DNA from: Nageia nagi
Lineage: Eukaryota > Pinophyta
Assembly (NCBI GenBank): GCA_050084985.1
Contig: JBITNC010000001.1
Location: 86,676,001-86,740,000, forward strand
DNA length: 64,000 bases
Direction: 5' to 3'
This document shows positions 1 to 12,124 of the stretch, piece after piece. A program made the translations under genes and the position numbers. The notes under the pieces are model-generated. The model saw only the letters and a program-made list of their open reading frames with translations. It was not told where the DNA came from and ran no database searches. Numbering within the stretch: position 1 is the stretch's first letter; each line of letters begins with the position of its first letter.

Positions 1-918
1 ATCATACTAAGGACATTTAGATGCTTTATGACCTTTCTCTCCACATCTATAATAGATGAATGGTTTCCATGGTCCATTCCCTATCCTACATCCACCATTA
101 CCTCTTCCTCTCGAGCATCCTCTTCCTCTTTGGGAGGTATCTTGACCTTGTCCCACCTAATCCTACTTTTTGTTAAATGTTGAATATTCTCCTTTAGAGA
201 AATTATATCCATCATACCCTTGATTTGAAGAGGATGTTGATCCCTTATTTCCCCCTCTATTAAGTCTCTTTAGCTTCTCCTTGGATTTTAGGGCCATTTG
301 ATATGCATCCTCTATAGTAAGAGTATAGTGCATGCTTATCTCATCCTGAATAGAAAAACTTAGGCCATTCACATACCTTTTAGCTCTCTATTCATCCATC
401 TCATTATGTTCTACCCAAATGGTAATTTATAGAACTCATTAGTGTAATCTTTTATGCTCTATTCTTTCTATCAAATATTTTGGAATCTATGAAATAAGGT
501 TTGGGAGTGATCTACAGGAATAAATTTCTCTTATAACTTCTTTATCTTGGACCAAGCCCTAATCTTCTCTTTTCCCTTTCTCTATTATGAATCCTATAAA
601 TGATCCCACCAAATCAATGCATGCCCTTCAACTTTGTGCATACAAGCTTCACCTTTTTATCCTTAGCTAGATTACACCATTCAAAGTACTTCTCCATGCC
701 ATTTACCCAATCGATCAGCTCCTCTGGTTTCAATCCACTAGCATATTTAAGAACCTCAATCTTGATCCCATCTCTATTACCTCTTATCCCTTCCAAGGCA
801 TAGATTAGCCTCTTTTTGAATCATTGTTCTACTTCTATAGGATGTATTGGTTCTCCCTCCACCTCAACGTCAAGTCCATCTTCCCCAAACATGCTCTCAA
901 TATCAAATCTTATTATCA
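1..918 (-). pseudogene. Ty3/gypsy gag fragment, cut by window edge
   Basis: This is a decayed retrotransposon gag, read right to left. A possible start lies near 918 (MIIRFDIESMFGED). A capsid segment at 796-614 contains ELIDWVNGMEKYFEWCNLAK, the typical plant gypsy gag pattern. A basic, Ser/Gly-rich segment follows at 372-163. A zinc-knuckle remnant at 1-60 reads RCGEKGHKASKCP; the first Cys of the CX2CX4HX4C knuckle is Tyr, so it could not bind zinc normally. In-frame stops separate the parts. Protease and polymerase, if present, would lie left of the window. I am confident of the family and less sure of the start. Confidence 0.8.
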
Positions 919-2033
919 TATTAATATGGTTTGAGAATATTATCCAACCCAAAGCCTAATTTTCTTCCATTAAACCCTAACTATTTTTCTCTTTGGAAGA
1001 AAAAAGACTTGTACCACTTATGTTTAGATGTTCCAACTACAATGAGATCCAAGCCAAATTTGATTATCTTTTTGGAGGAAAGTTATGATCATTATCCATG
1101 TTCTTTAGTTATCCAACTAGTGATGTATTGGAATTTACATTAAAGAGATGACTCAATTTTGTTGATATAAGAGCTTTGATCCAAGAAAATATTGCCCCCA
1201 TACTCTTGATGCATTATAAGCTGTTTCACCAACTCAAATGAACTAAGGAGGGATATTGAACATAATCATCAAATTTTATACCATCCAAATAAAGTTGGGC
1301 CTATTAAACAACATACCCAAAATTCCTTGAGACTCCAAATCAATGATGGGTAGAGTTATATCATCAATTTTTTTAATAATCATTCATTTTCCTTAAATGG
1401 TAGGAAAGACTAACCCATTGTCTCTTATAGCACACTATACACACTCCTCTCATCTCTTTATTCTCTTTGGCCCATTTTTTTAGTTAGAACATTGTACTTA
1501 TATTTGTTTCTTTCTTATATTGGGTGTTGTGGCCCACTCACTTGTCATTCTTGTTGTGTACTTTCTCATAATCCCTTGGATCATCTTTGGCCCATAATGG
1601 ACATTTAATAATATTTCATTCATTGAAAATTTATTTTTTGGAGTTCTATTTATCCAATTTACACTAAATCAAAGAAAACACATCCTAAGGATAAAGTTAA
1701 GAGGATATACAATCATATTTGGATAATCATTTATAGAACGAAAATTGCCACTCAAGGAGTGATTTCTCTTTTGAATCACCCATCAAGGGGTAATTTTTGA
1801 TATAAATTAAAATACTAGCTTCACACTTTATAGTCGCCTTCCTCTTGTCATGTGAAGCAAATATAATTATTTATTTACTTTATTTTAGTATTTTATGCTC
1901 ATTTTTAATCATAATTATAATTATTAAACTTTGAGTAATGTAGAGGCTTGATACACCCTAAAGATCCTTCTTTTGGGCATTAAGATAAGCCCCATATTGT
2001 GTTGTTTAACACTATTTTGTTAGAGTGCTTATA
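910..2033. repeat. 1.1-kb dispersed repeat, copy A
   Basis: This segment matches 9281-11015 in the same orientation over its whole length once a 625-bp insertion in the other copy is removed. Shared landmarks include GGTTTGAGAA near the left end and GTGCTTATA at the right end. No protein can be read through it. It could be one LTR of a non-autonomous element whose other LTR is copy B, but no clean TG/CA ends are visible. Confidence 0.8.
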
Positions 2034-2830
2034 ATTTTGTGGAGTGTTAAACACTCATTTTTTTCTCAAATCATGTATAGGTACAAATTCCCATTGTATT
2101 GTAACAAGTTTGTATTCATTTTTTGCATAGTAATAGCAAGAAAAAGGCTCTAAAACTTTTCCTTGCAATTGTGTTTGCATTTCTCTTTTTTTTTAGGTAT
2201 GTAGTGATTAGAAATCATTCCTACGATGTTATATATTATTTTTGGAGTTAAAATAACATGATATTTACCTATTTTATGTATTTTATCTCGGTAGGTACTT
2301 GTCAATTTTACATAACATGCACTAGATTTGAGAAATTTGTGTTTGTATCTTGTTACCTTGTAACATGTCACTTTTTCTTGAAAAGATTATAACTTACATT
2401 ATATATCACCATTTCATGAGGTTATTTTTGTGTTGGATATTTTTTTTAAATACCTTTCCAAACATATAATATATGTTGTACTTTGCATGAAAAACACCAC
2501 CATAAATAAATATTTCCCATAGTGCAGTTGCCCAACCATTCTCAGTTGTAGTCTATTAACACTTTCATTTCCACCTAAGATTCACCATATTTACCTTGCT
2601 TCATATTTTTTGAACCTTACATATTTGAAAATTTGACTTCTTTCCCTTTCCATCCATATATAAAACAATACCTTTTAAATGCAAATCACCACTTTGCTAA
2701 CTTGTTCTTTTGGCTTTATTAATCCATCCCTATTTTGGTGACCAAGTGAATGCCTTTCATGCCTTCATAAGTTGAAAAAGTTTGACAAATACTTTTGATT
2801 TAATTCCTTCTTCATTGGAAATTAGGATTT
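2034..2830. other. AT-rich spacer, nothing recognised
   Basis: About 0.8 kb between repeat copy A and the left LTR of the chromovirus. I see no coding pattern, RNA gene or clear repeat in it. Confidence 0.5.
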
Positions 2831-3224
2831 GTATTATGAACCTACAAGTTCCTAAATGACATTCTCACCAAATAATAATAAAATGATAACATAATGTATT
2901 CCAATCTCATAATATAAGCAACACGAATCTGAATAGAACAAGATAGTAACAGAATCACTCTACTGAATAACCAAAATGAATCTTGCAGGCCACTTTGAGG
3001 GGGCTACCTCCTTACAACTTAAACAATATATATTTTTTAAGATGATAACTATTCTATTCCCACACATATTTATAGTCCACCTACCCTAACCCTAATCAGT
3101 CGTTCAATACAAAATGATGATTTGCCTTACAAATATTTTGATCCCCTTACATGTAATATAAGTTGATATTCTAATTAATGAACTACTATAATCTAAGTAA
3201 ATGTTAGGATATGGGATCCTAACA
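2831..3224 (-). repeat. chromovirus 3' LTR
   Basis: About 390 bp, matching 8137-8527 almost throughout (shared landmarks GGGGGCTACCTCCTTAC and GTTAGGATATGGGATCCTAA). On the minus strand it begins TGTTAGGATCCC. The outer end near 2831-2837 is uncertain by a few bases. Confidence 0.88.
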
Positions 3225-3269
3225 TGCCATACTTATTAAAGAGGGCTTTTTCCTCAAAGCTAAGAATAT

Positions 3270-4620
3270 AAGAATTGTTGTTGAAGCTGATGGATTGTCT
3301 CCCAACTTGCATCCTCAAGAGTTAATTTGTGCCATTAGACAAGAACTTCAATAATAGTGCAGTTGTGAAGTTGTCATGTGAATCAATCTAGAACGGCCTC
3401 AGGTTCAACCATGATGTACCCTTCCTCAATGAATTCAGGTAGTTTAGTCTGAAGTGTAGCTTGAGAGCCTAGGACTTGCTTAAGGTAGGAGGCATGAAAA
3501 ATAAGATGAATCTTGGATGATGTTGGGAGTGCCACCTTGTATGTCATAGGGACAATACATTGGATTATTTTATAAGGTCCATAAAATCATGGAGGTAATT
3601 TTTGGGAGCCTTTTCATTTGAAAGATACATTTTGGTATGGTTGAAACTGTAAGAAAACCATGTCTCCTTCCTAGAATTACCTTTCAATCCATTATTGATC
3701 AGCTTGTTGCTTCATCTGGTGTTGAGCCACTTGAAGATTTTCCCCAAGGATGCAAATTATTTCTTCTTGATTGGTTAAGGTGGTGTCTACTGCTTGCACG
3801 TTGGTGCTACCTAAAATATAAGAGATGACTCTGGGTGGGGGTTGGCCATACAAAGCTTCATAGGGGGTCATCCTAATAGAAGTATGATATGAAGTATTGT
3901 ACCACCATTTTGCTAAGGGGAGCCATTTTACCTAATGAACTGGTTGGGATGAAAAATAATGAAGATATTTTTCCAAGCATTTATTAACAATCTATGTTTG
4001 ACCATCTATCTAGTATGAGAAGTGGAGCTCATATTGAGTTTAGTGCTTTAGAGTTTGAAAAATTCTTGCCAAAATTTACTGATGAATGTTAGATGTTGGT
4101 CACTAACAATGGTTGAAGGCATGCCATGGAGTTTTAAAATGTTGTCAATAAAGAGTTGGGCAACATTGACATCCTTGTATGGGTGTACCAACAGGAATAA
4201 ATATGCATACTTGTAAAGTCCATACACTGCTACCATGATAATAACTTTCCCATATAATTTTGGAATATCATCAATAAAATCCATTGAAATATTTATCCAA
4301 GTTCACTCTGGTATGGGTAAGGGCTAAAGCAATATGGGGGTTCCCACTATCTCACCTTTCTATCGTTGACACACATCACATTCGGATACAAAATTTTGGA
4401 TGTCCTATTTCATACCCATCTAATAAAAAGAGTGGAATGCTTGTTGATAGGTTTTCAAAAACCTAAAATAGCTCATTGTTGGTGCAACATGCAACTCTTG
4501 AAGTATCAACTCATGATATGAAGAGTTTGTAGCAATGCAATATGACCTTTGAATCTTAGAATTCCCTCATGCCAAGAAAAAGGCGGTTTGCTTGTTGGAT
4601 CTATCTACAACTATTGTATC
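3270..4620 (-). pseudogene. chromovirus integrase and chromodomain remnant
   Basis: The integrase core is at 4284-4048. It keeps MDFIDDIPK with the first catalytic Asp, KLHGMPSTIVSDQHLTF with the second, and FWQEFFKL after it. The zinc-finger part to the right is badly broken. The C-terminal part runs to about 3480. A chromodomain follows at about 3410-3270, with WHKLTLEDASWETI and stops within it. In working relatives integrase inserts the cDNA and the chromodomain directs it to chromatin marks. Nothing here could be translated whole. Confidence 0.85.
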
Positions 4621-5002
4621 ACTAAGTGGCTTAGACTATCTTGGATCTATTATTGTTTAACCTAGTTGATCCATTGTGGATATGGAATTTAAAGGGATTG
4701 AAGTGTGATGGGGTCCTTAAATTTTTTAGAAAGAGCATCAACAACTACATTCTCACTACCTTTTCTATACACAATCTCATGTCGTACCCCAAGAGTTTAG
4801 GAATCTACTTTTGTTGTTCTGGGGTGGAGATGTGTTATAGAAAGTATTTCAAACTATGATGGTCAGTTCTAATGATAAAATGGTGACCAATGAGGTAGGA
4901 TCTCCAATGTTGAATAGCATGAATGATTGCAAGCATTTCTTTTTCATAAGTGGATTTAGCCAAGTTTCTACCTAAGAGGGCCTTGCTTGTGAAAGCTAAT
5001 GG

Positions 5003-5800
5003 TCATTCTTCTTGCATTAGCACAGCTCCAATTCTGACCTCAGAGGCATCACTCTCAATGATGAATGTCTTAGAGAAATATGGAATGGCCAATACTGGAG
5101 TAGAGCACATGGATGCCTTAAATTGATGAAAGGATTCTTCTACAAATGCTAACCAATTGAAGGCATTCTTCTTAAGCAAAGTTGTGAGTAGGACTACAAT
5201 CTTTCCATAATCTTTCACAAACTTATGGTAGTACCCTATCAATTCGAGGAAGCCTATAAGATTTTCAAGGATTTATGAAGAGGCCAAGTTTGCATATCCT
5301 CAATCTTTAATGGGTCTACCTTGACACCTTCTGAAATAATGTGTCCAAGGTACTTGAGCTCTTATCAACCAAAGGAACATTTAAAGCACTTAGCATACAA
5401 TTGATTCTTATGGAGTTACAATGTTTGATCTAACTGGTTCATCAGACTTTGGAAGGTGGAAGGAGCATCAGTAAGGTTTAAGGGCATTATTAGGAACTCA
5501 TAATGACCTTTATGCATGCAAAAAGCAATTTTGGGAATGTTTTTTTTGCAAAGCTAGATTTGATGGTACCTAGATCGAAGATCTAATTTGAAACAATATT
5601 TGGCACCATGGAGTTCATCTAATAGTTCATCAATGATCGACATGGGAAACTTATCCTTGATGGTAATTTTATTTAGAGCTCAAAATTCAATGCACATCCT
5701 CCATGCTCATCTTTTTACAAACCAATGGAACCAGAGAAGAGAAAGGACTCACACTTGGGTGAATGATGCCATCTTCTAACATGTATTCCACAAGTTTTTC
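5003..5800 (-). pseudogene. chromovirus reverse transcriptase/RNase H remnant
   Basis: Reading leftwards from about 5740, the palm region shows [20 protein letters not shown] and [10 protein letters not shown], then HKGHYEFLIMPLNLTDAPST. The sequence then jumps to HKNQLYAKCFKCSFG, so roughly 35 residues are missing, including the catalytic YxDD motif. The connection follows (YLGHIISEGVKVDPLKI). The RNase H start is at 5242-5003, with FIIESDASEVRIGAVLMQ keeping its first catalytic Asp. Stops and frame changes break it throughout. Confidence 0.85.
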
Positions 5801-6164
5801 TATTTCATCCTTCTATAGGTAGGGGTAGTAGTAAGGCCAAATGTTGGGTGGTTGAATCCCATGGATTAATTGAATTGCATGGTCATGAGGGTGATAAGGT
5901 GACAACCCAAGAGGTTCCTTAAAGATACCAGTATGATGGGCAAGTACAATTCATGTACTTCTAGTGAGTCTTGCAAGGTTGGCTAAATAAAGAATATTTG
6001 TCCCATCATTCCCTTACCTCCTTTATTCAATAGTTTCTCCATGTGATGAGAACCAATAATTTATGATTGCCTCACCTTAATTCTTTTAAGAGTATATTTA
6101 TTTTCATAAACTTTGAATTGCATCCATAGCTCATGAAAATCCTAAAGAACAGGGCCCAATGTCA

Positions 6165-6440
6165 TCAGTCGTTGTATACCAAGGACCACATGACACCGCC
6201 TAATGGTAGAATATACATGTCAATTTGCATCTTGTAGTCACTCATACTGAGCTTGATATTGTGACACCATCCTTTGCAAGCAAGTTTTCCTTCGTTCCCT
6301 ATCATCACCTCAAAATTATTATGTGGATAGATATAAGAGTGGTTCTTTTTAACCACATTAGGATCCATAAAATTATGAGTGCTTCCTAAGTTAAGAAATA
6401 TTATCAATAATTGCCCCTTGAAATATCCTTGAACTTTCAT
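6165..6440 (-). pseudogene. chromovirus aspartic protease remnant
   Basis: An open stretch of 91 codons reads as a gypsy retropepsin: GQLLIIFLNLGSTHNFMDP, then an internal segment with GNEGKLACKGWCHNI, ending YILPLGGV. The active-site triad, normally Asp-Ser/Thr-Gly ahead of STHNF, reads Asn-Leu-Gly here, so the catalytic Asp is gone. Gag lies immediately to the right, as expected for gag-pol. Confidence 0.85.
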
Positions 6441-6443
6441 GGT

Positions 6444-6974
6444 CTATGGAGATGTAAACCCATATAGGGCATTATTAGAAATTTTAGGAACAACTTCAGT
6501 AGGTTGGTCTATTTTCTCTTTGATCTCTTCCATTGCATCCTCAAAAGCTTGTTCTAGTGGTTCCACGAGGGCATCTGCATCCATGACATATAGTTTTTGA
6601 GTGGCACAATGATGGCATGGTGCAAATTTTTCATCATAATTATAACAAAGCCCTTTTTTCTTACACTCCTCCATCTCAGCAAGAGTCAATCTCTTAACCG
6701 ACAGGGAGTGTAGTGGCTTGTGACCACCTTGAGAAGTTTGTGATTTTCAAGCAATTTTCTTTGTGTTTTTACATTATGTACTGAACTTATCCTTTGCCAA
6801 TTTGGTAAGCCCTATTGTTGTTGTCATGTTGCTAGGATTGAACATTTTGACCTCCAATTTAATTTCTTCCTTTAGCCCACTAATGAAATAACTATGAAAG
6901 AATCCCTCATCTAATCCTTCAGTATGATTAGCATGCTTTTCAAATTCAATTTGGTATTCTCTCACTATAGTCAT
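6444..6974 (-). pseudogene. chromovirus gag remnant
   Basis: Two open pieces. At 6974-6774 the capsid reads EYQIEFEKHANHTEGLDEGF and ISGLKEEIKLEV, characteristic of chromovirus gag. At 6689-6444 the nucleocapsid linker reads LAEMEECKKKGLCYNYDEKF, a zinc knuckle in which a conserved Cys is Tyr. Further gag, more decayed, extends right towards about 7540. Confidence 0.82.
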
Positions 6975-8121
6975 TTAGCGTAATTTAGTGAGGACACTAA
7001 TGAAATCTTCAAAATCACTAAGACCAAATTTGATAAGGAGGTTATGGGTGAAATCCCCTAAGATGGGGTTCCATTTGCCTTTTCAAACCACTAGTACCAT
7101 TGGATGGCATTGTGCTCTAGATGAAAAGAGGTGAGGTTGACTTTTTGAGCATTAGGTATTTGATTTAAGGAGAAATATTACTCGACTCGATTTAACTAGC
7201 TAGTGGGATCATCACCATCAAATCTTTGAAAGTTCAATTTAGTTGTATGTAGAAGAATAAAGGCTTATTACGATCCTTGAAAGTTATGGAAGCCTTGCCC
7301 AATATATGGTTGAGATTAACTTGTCCACTTGCAGTTCATGATGTGTTATGAGTTGTGGCTTATTCTAGGAGTTGAATCTTTCAATCCATAGTACCATAAG
7401 AGGAAGCTATCACTTCTATTGACTTTTTGAGTTCATTAAGAGTAGTGGGGAGTTGAGAATCACCTATTAGGTCCACTATCTGATCTATTCATTGTGATAA
7501 TTTATCCATATCCAAGGATTTTCGATTGTTAACCATCTTACTATTTCAAGAACTGCTACTTTTAGAAACTGTTATTTTTGTAAATTGAAAAAATCTATGG
7601 GTGATATATATCAAAATGATCAACACAAAAAAAATAATCACAATGGGATAGGTCCCAGAATTATGATTTTTGAATATGTATACTCATTTTTTTCTAGAAA
7701 ATCATTACCGTAAGTAACCTACTAGCTTTGTTAGAATCACCTAATTCCTCACGATTTGAAAGATAATAGCCTTCAAAGTTTTTTCCCATTTTAGTAGTTT
7801 CTATTTATGGTATGGAAATTTAGGGTTCTATAAGAAAAAATGGTTATTTCAAAAATGGTGGTAGCTTACAGTATGAAGGTTGATACATAGGGAAGAGAAG
7901 GATGGGTAGAAGGGCATGATACAGGAATGGCATGGTGATGAAAAAATTTAACCAAAATTCTAAAAAAAAAAATTGGCAAAATTTTGACTGTAAAATTGGC
8001 AAAATCTAGGGTTCCAACTCGATGTGCCCTTAATATTTTGGTAAAATTTTGGCAATGTTTCTACTAGAAATACACAAACACATAATTTCAATCCTCAACT
8101 AACCTATAGGTTCCAAAATTG

Positions 8122-8136
8122 AAGCTCTAATACGAG
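8122..8136 (-). other. chromovirus primer-binding site
   Basis: On the minus strand TCGTATTAGAGCTT lies just inside the right LTR. It matches the initiator-Met tRNA primer site TGGTATCAGAGC with a few changes, which confirms the element's orientation. Confidence 0.65.
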
Positions 8137-8527
8137 ATTTTAAGAACCTACAATTTCTTAAATGATATTCTCACCAAATAATAGTAAAATGATAATAGAA
8201 TGTATTCCAATCTCACAACATAAGCAACATGAATATAAATAGAACAAGATAGTAACAACATCACTTTACTGAATAACCAAAATGAATCACAAGCCACTTC
8301 GAGGGGGCTACCTCCTTACCACTCAAATAATATATTTTTCAAGATGATAACTATTCTATTTCCACATATTTATAGTTCGCCTACCCTAACCCTAATCAAT
8401 TGTTCAATACAAAATGGCAATTCACCTTAGAAATATGTTAGTAGGGCCCTTACATTTAATATAAGCTGATATTCTAATTAATGAACTACTTTAATCTAAG
8501 TAAATGTTAGGATATGGGATCCTAATA
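8137..8527 (-). repeat. chromovirus 5' LTR
   Basis: Partner of the LTR at 2831-3224. The terminal TG of the minus-strand start has become TA (TATTAGGATCC). Confidence 0.88.
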
Positions 8528-9280
8528 CCTTTTCACCTTTCCAATGGTATAAACATGATATACTTTATCATTAAACATCATTTATGACATTGTATTTCTT
8601 TGGTGACCAAGTTTGTGATAGGACTATCATGGCAATAACATTTCAATCTGGTGACCTTCACTTTTGAGGAAAATAGCTAAAGATCTATATATCATATTAA
8701 GGTGTTCACTAAAAACTCATCTTCTTTGTATTCGAGCCCTACAATGCCAAAAGTGATCAACACTTAGAGGTTGGTGAATATCAAAATTTTCATTTGGCAA
8801 TGTTAGAGCATTAAGGCCTTTAGCCTTAAAATCTTCATAGAGAACATCAATTGAGTTGGTGTTATATTGTAATTGATTAGCAATTCATAAGCATAAATAG
8901 ATTTTTTATTAATTTAATTGATCAATATATAATCACCATTAGCATTAACTTAATTAATGCTAAAATCCACCTTTAGGCATCTAAAATCTAACAATTAACC
9001 ATTAATGGTTAGTGCCTTGCACTCACCTTTTTCTTATCCATTGGTTCCCCATAAGGCCACACCTTAACTTGATAAAGTTGACTCAGTTGACCACCTACAT
9101 AAGTGATAAACAATCATAGCATACCTACTTGAGTTTATGAGTCACTCACCAAACCCCCACTCTTGATGTCACACAAACAATAACAAAGTGGCATCTAGCA
9201 CATATGATGGCACCTCAATTTGCCTATAAATATAACATCTCTTTATGCATTTTAAAAGGAACTTGAATGTAAGATTATCC
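8528..9280. other. AT-rich spacer, nothing recognised
   Basis: About 0.75 kb between the chromovirus and repeat copy B. No coding pattern or RNA gene is visible. Together with 2034-2830 it would form one 1.55-kb stretch before the chromovirus inserted. Confidence 0.45.
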
Positions 9281-11015
9281 TATTAAAATGGTTTGAGAAA
9301 TTATCCAACCCAAAGCCTAATTTTCCTCCATTAAATCCTAACTATTTTACTCTTTGGAACAAATAGAAACCTTGCACCACTTATGTTTAGATGTCCCAAC
9401 TACAATGAGATCCAAGCCAAATTTCATTATCTTTTTGGGGGTAAGTTATAATCATTATCTACCTTCTTTAGTTAACCAAAACAGTGATGTCTTAGGCATT
9501 ACATTAAAGAGACAACTCAATTTTGTTGATAGAAGAGCTCTACTCCAAGAAAATATTGCCCCATACTCTTAGCATAGTATAACCTATTTCACCAACTTAG
9601 ATGAACTGAGAAGGGATATCAGATATCATCATCAAATTTTAGACCATTGAAATAAAGTTCGGCCCATTAAACGACATGTCCATGGTTCCTTGAGGCTCCA
9701 TATCAGTGATGGACATAGGCATATTGTAGATGCCTCAAAATGAACCTTTATATATTTAATAAATCATTTTTAATCCTTTAACAATGTATTATTTAAAAAG
9801 GGATTAAACATATATATGAGAGGTGTAGGCCATGTATTTGACCCTTGTGGAATGTACAAGAGGTCAAAATATCAAATTCATATAAACTTGTATCATATAT
9901 ATGGGCATAATTTGATGACCTATAGAGCATGAGCGAATCATGGGCACATAATCATTTTCAAACTAATACAAAGATTATCAATTGAAGATCATTCAAAGGA
10001 TTGCAACTTGCTTTGTCTATTTACATTTGCACATTTATTATTCTATAAGTTCGTATGTATGTTCATAATTTGATTATTCACTAATTCGTTCATTGCTACA
10101 TTCTTGTTCATGTTTGTAATTTCACTTATCTTATGATGTCAGTGGTTTGCCAATTATAGGATGCCAACAACGTACTTGTCCATGAATGTATGCTCTATCT
10201 TTCGTGCATTTTATGATTGATAGAATAAATATAGAATATAAGTAAAAACTATTGCATTCTTGTTATTGCCATATTTCTAATATATGCATCAATATTTATA
10301 AAATAGAGCAATATTGCATTAATCAACCCCATTTAGCTACTACACATATCATCAATTTTTTAACAAATATTCTTTGGCCTTAAACTCTAAGAAAGACTAA
10401 CCCCTTATCTCTTATAGCAAACTATACATACTCTTCTCATCTCTTTATTCTCTTTGGCCCATTTCTTGAGTTAGGACATTGTACTTATCTTTGTTTCTTT
10501 CTTATATTAGGTGTTATGGCCCACTTGTCATTCTTGTTGTGTACTTTCTCATAATCCCTTGGATCATCTTTGGCCCACAATGGACATTAATAATATTTCA
10601 TTTCATTGAAAAATTATTTATGGGAATTTTATTTATCCAATTTACACTAAATCAAAGAAACACATCCTAAGGATAAGCTTAAGAGGATCTATAATCATAT
10701 TTGGATTATCATTTATAGAATGAAAATTACTACTCAAGGAGTGATTTCTCTTTTGAATCACCTATCAAGGGGAAAATTTTGACATAAAGTAAAATACCAC
10801 CTTCACACTTTACAGTCACCTTCCTCTTGGCATGTAAAGCAAATATAAGTATTCATTTACTTTATTTTAGTATTTTATGCTCATTTTTAAGCATAATAAT
10901 TATTATTAAACTTTGAGTAATGTAGGGGTTTGATCCACCCTAAAGATCTTTCTTTTGGGCATTAAGACAAGCCTCATATTGTGTTGTTTAACACTATTTT
11001 GCTTGAGTGCTTATA
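9281..11015. repeat. 1.1-kb dispersed repeat, copy B, split by solo LTR
   Basis: Direct copy of 910-2033. The two halves, 9281-9719 and 10350-11015, together match copy A almost end to end. The gap is exactly the solo LTR plus one copy of its target-site duplication. It has no readable protein. Confidence 0.82.
9725..10344. mobile_element. solo LTR with perfect TSD
   Basis: A 620-bp insertion that begins TGTAGATGCC and ends GCTACTACA, with TGTAG/CTACA inverted ends. It is flanked by CATAT at 9720-9724 and again at 10345-10349. Copy A of the host repeat shows the uninterrupted site. TG...CA ends plus a 5-bp TSD mark an LTR; one LTR alone means the two LTRs of a full element recombined. The parent family is not otherwise in the window. 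Confidence 0.88.
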
Positions 11016-11459
11016 GGTACTTGATAAAACCTCAATGGTGCTAACATGCTAAGCCCATTGTATTTAAGATCATTTGTAAGCAAATGTTAGAGTTAATATT
11101 TTGTTAAAACTTTGACTAGGATTTATTTACAAGTGTACACTTCAAAATTTTGAATTTGTCATATCGTTTTCTCACTTGGGCTTATCAATCTAAGATGACA
11201 TTAAAGAATATCAGCACTTTACTATCAACTTAAATATCTTCGATGATATGACCTTTGACTCAAATCTTGTTTTTATTCTATACATACAATACTACATTAA
11301 TATGTTACATTACACCATCAATTGTCCAAAACATTTTCAACTTACTTATAAGATTTGATTGTCATCGTAGAGACATCATCCATTGAATCAAACCATTATT
11401 CTACGAATATTTAACACTTAATTTCAATCATGATTTTACAAATTGCAAAACACAAAAAT
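11016..11459. other. AT-rich spacer, nothing recognised
   Basis: About 0.44 kb left of the SINE, with no coding pattern or repeat that I can name. Confidence 0.4.
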
Positions 11460-11721
11460 ATCATAAATAAATGTAACCTATTAGGGGAGTTGGAGAGAGA
11501 GGGTTGTTAAAACTTCCATGAGGGAGGCCTAGGTTCAAATCTCTCATCTGCTTGGGTTGGATATATTAGAATCCACAAAGTTACTGTGATGCAATTAGGT
11601 TAGGTGCAAGCTCTAAGTGAATTTGGCAAAAGAGATACCTTGCTTGTTACCTTTAAAGCTAAAGGCTAACTTTTTTAGTTTCCAAGAAACTTAGTGGTTC
11701 TATAAAAAAAATCATAAATAA
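11460..11721 (+). mobile_element. tRNA-derived SINE with 11-bp TSD
   Basis: A 240-bp body (11471-11710) with a polymerase III internal promoter. The A box TAGGGGAGTTGG is at 11482-11493 and matches tRNA TAGCTCAGTTGG at 9 of 12 positions. The B box GGTTCAAATCT is at 11532-11542, with the expected spacing of about 38 bp. The body ends in an A-rich tail (TATAAAAAAA). Both sides carry the same 11-mer ATCATAAATAA (11460-11470 and 11711-11721), as L1-type target-primed insertion leaves. It encodes no protein and would have moved with LINE enzymes. Confidence 0.88.
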
Positions 11722-12042
11722 TACAACAATTCTTAAAAATTGTTTATAACAATCAATCATTATTATTACTTTATTTTTTTAATATCTCATGTTCTATCAT
11801 TCGTATGATATTAATATATTGATTATCGTAATCAAGTTAACCAAAACAAATTTGATAATTTTATTATATAATTTAAATTATGTGAAAAACAATCATGCAA
11901 ATACTTAATTAATATATTTCTCAATAAATTTTAATAAATCTTAAAAACTATTAAATTTAAAAGGACATTAGATAAATTTTAATAGACCTTACAAACCATG
12001 AAATTTAAAAAGAAATTAAAAAAAACTTATCTTTCTAAAGTA
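11722..12042. other. AT-rich spacer with weak ~60-bp duplication
   Basis: No gene seen. The stretch at about 11930-12010 holds two loosely similar segments (ATAAATTTTAATA ... AAATTTAAAA), probably an old tandem duplication. Confidence 0.4.
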
Positions 12043-12124
12043 TAATGTATTAATCAAGCTAAGGAACATAATATAGCTAAAACTAATGTACTAATTAAGC
12101 TAAGGAACATAATGTAGCTAAAAC
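12043..12124. repeat. tandem repeat, 2 x 41 bp
   Basis: Two adjacent units, 12043-12083 and 12084-12124, each running TAATGTA...CTAAGGAACATAAT...AGCTAAAAC, with a handful of substitutions between them. Confidence 0.85.

Larger units (their letters stand above)
2831..8527 (-). mobile_element. Ty3/gypsy chromovirus, defective
   Basis: A complete but dead LTR retrotransposon in reverse orientation. Order from right to left: 5' LTR, primer-binding site, gag, protease, reverse transcriptase and RNase H, integrase, chromodomain, 3' LTR. The chromodomain puts it in the chromovirus branch, probably Tekay/Del-like. All domains carry stops or frameshifts. The protease has lost its catalytic Asp, and the reverse transcriptase lacks the stretch with its YxDD motif. 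The flanking 5-mers do not match, so either the ends are slightly misplaced or the TSD has decayed. Confidence 0.9.
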
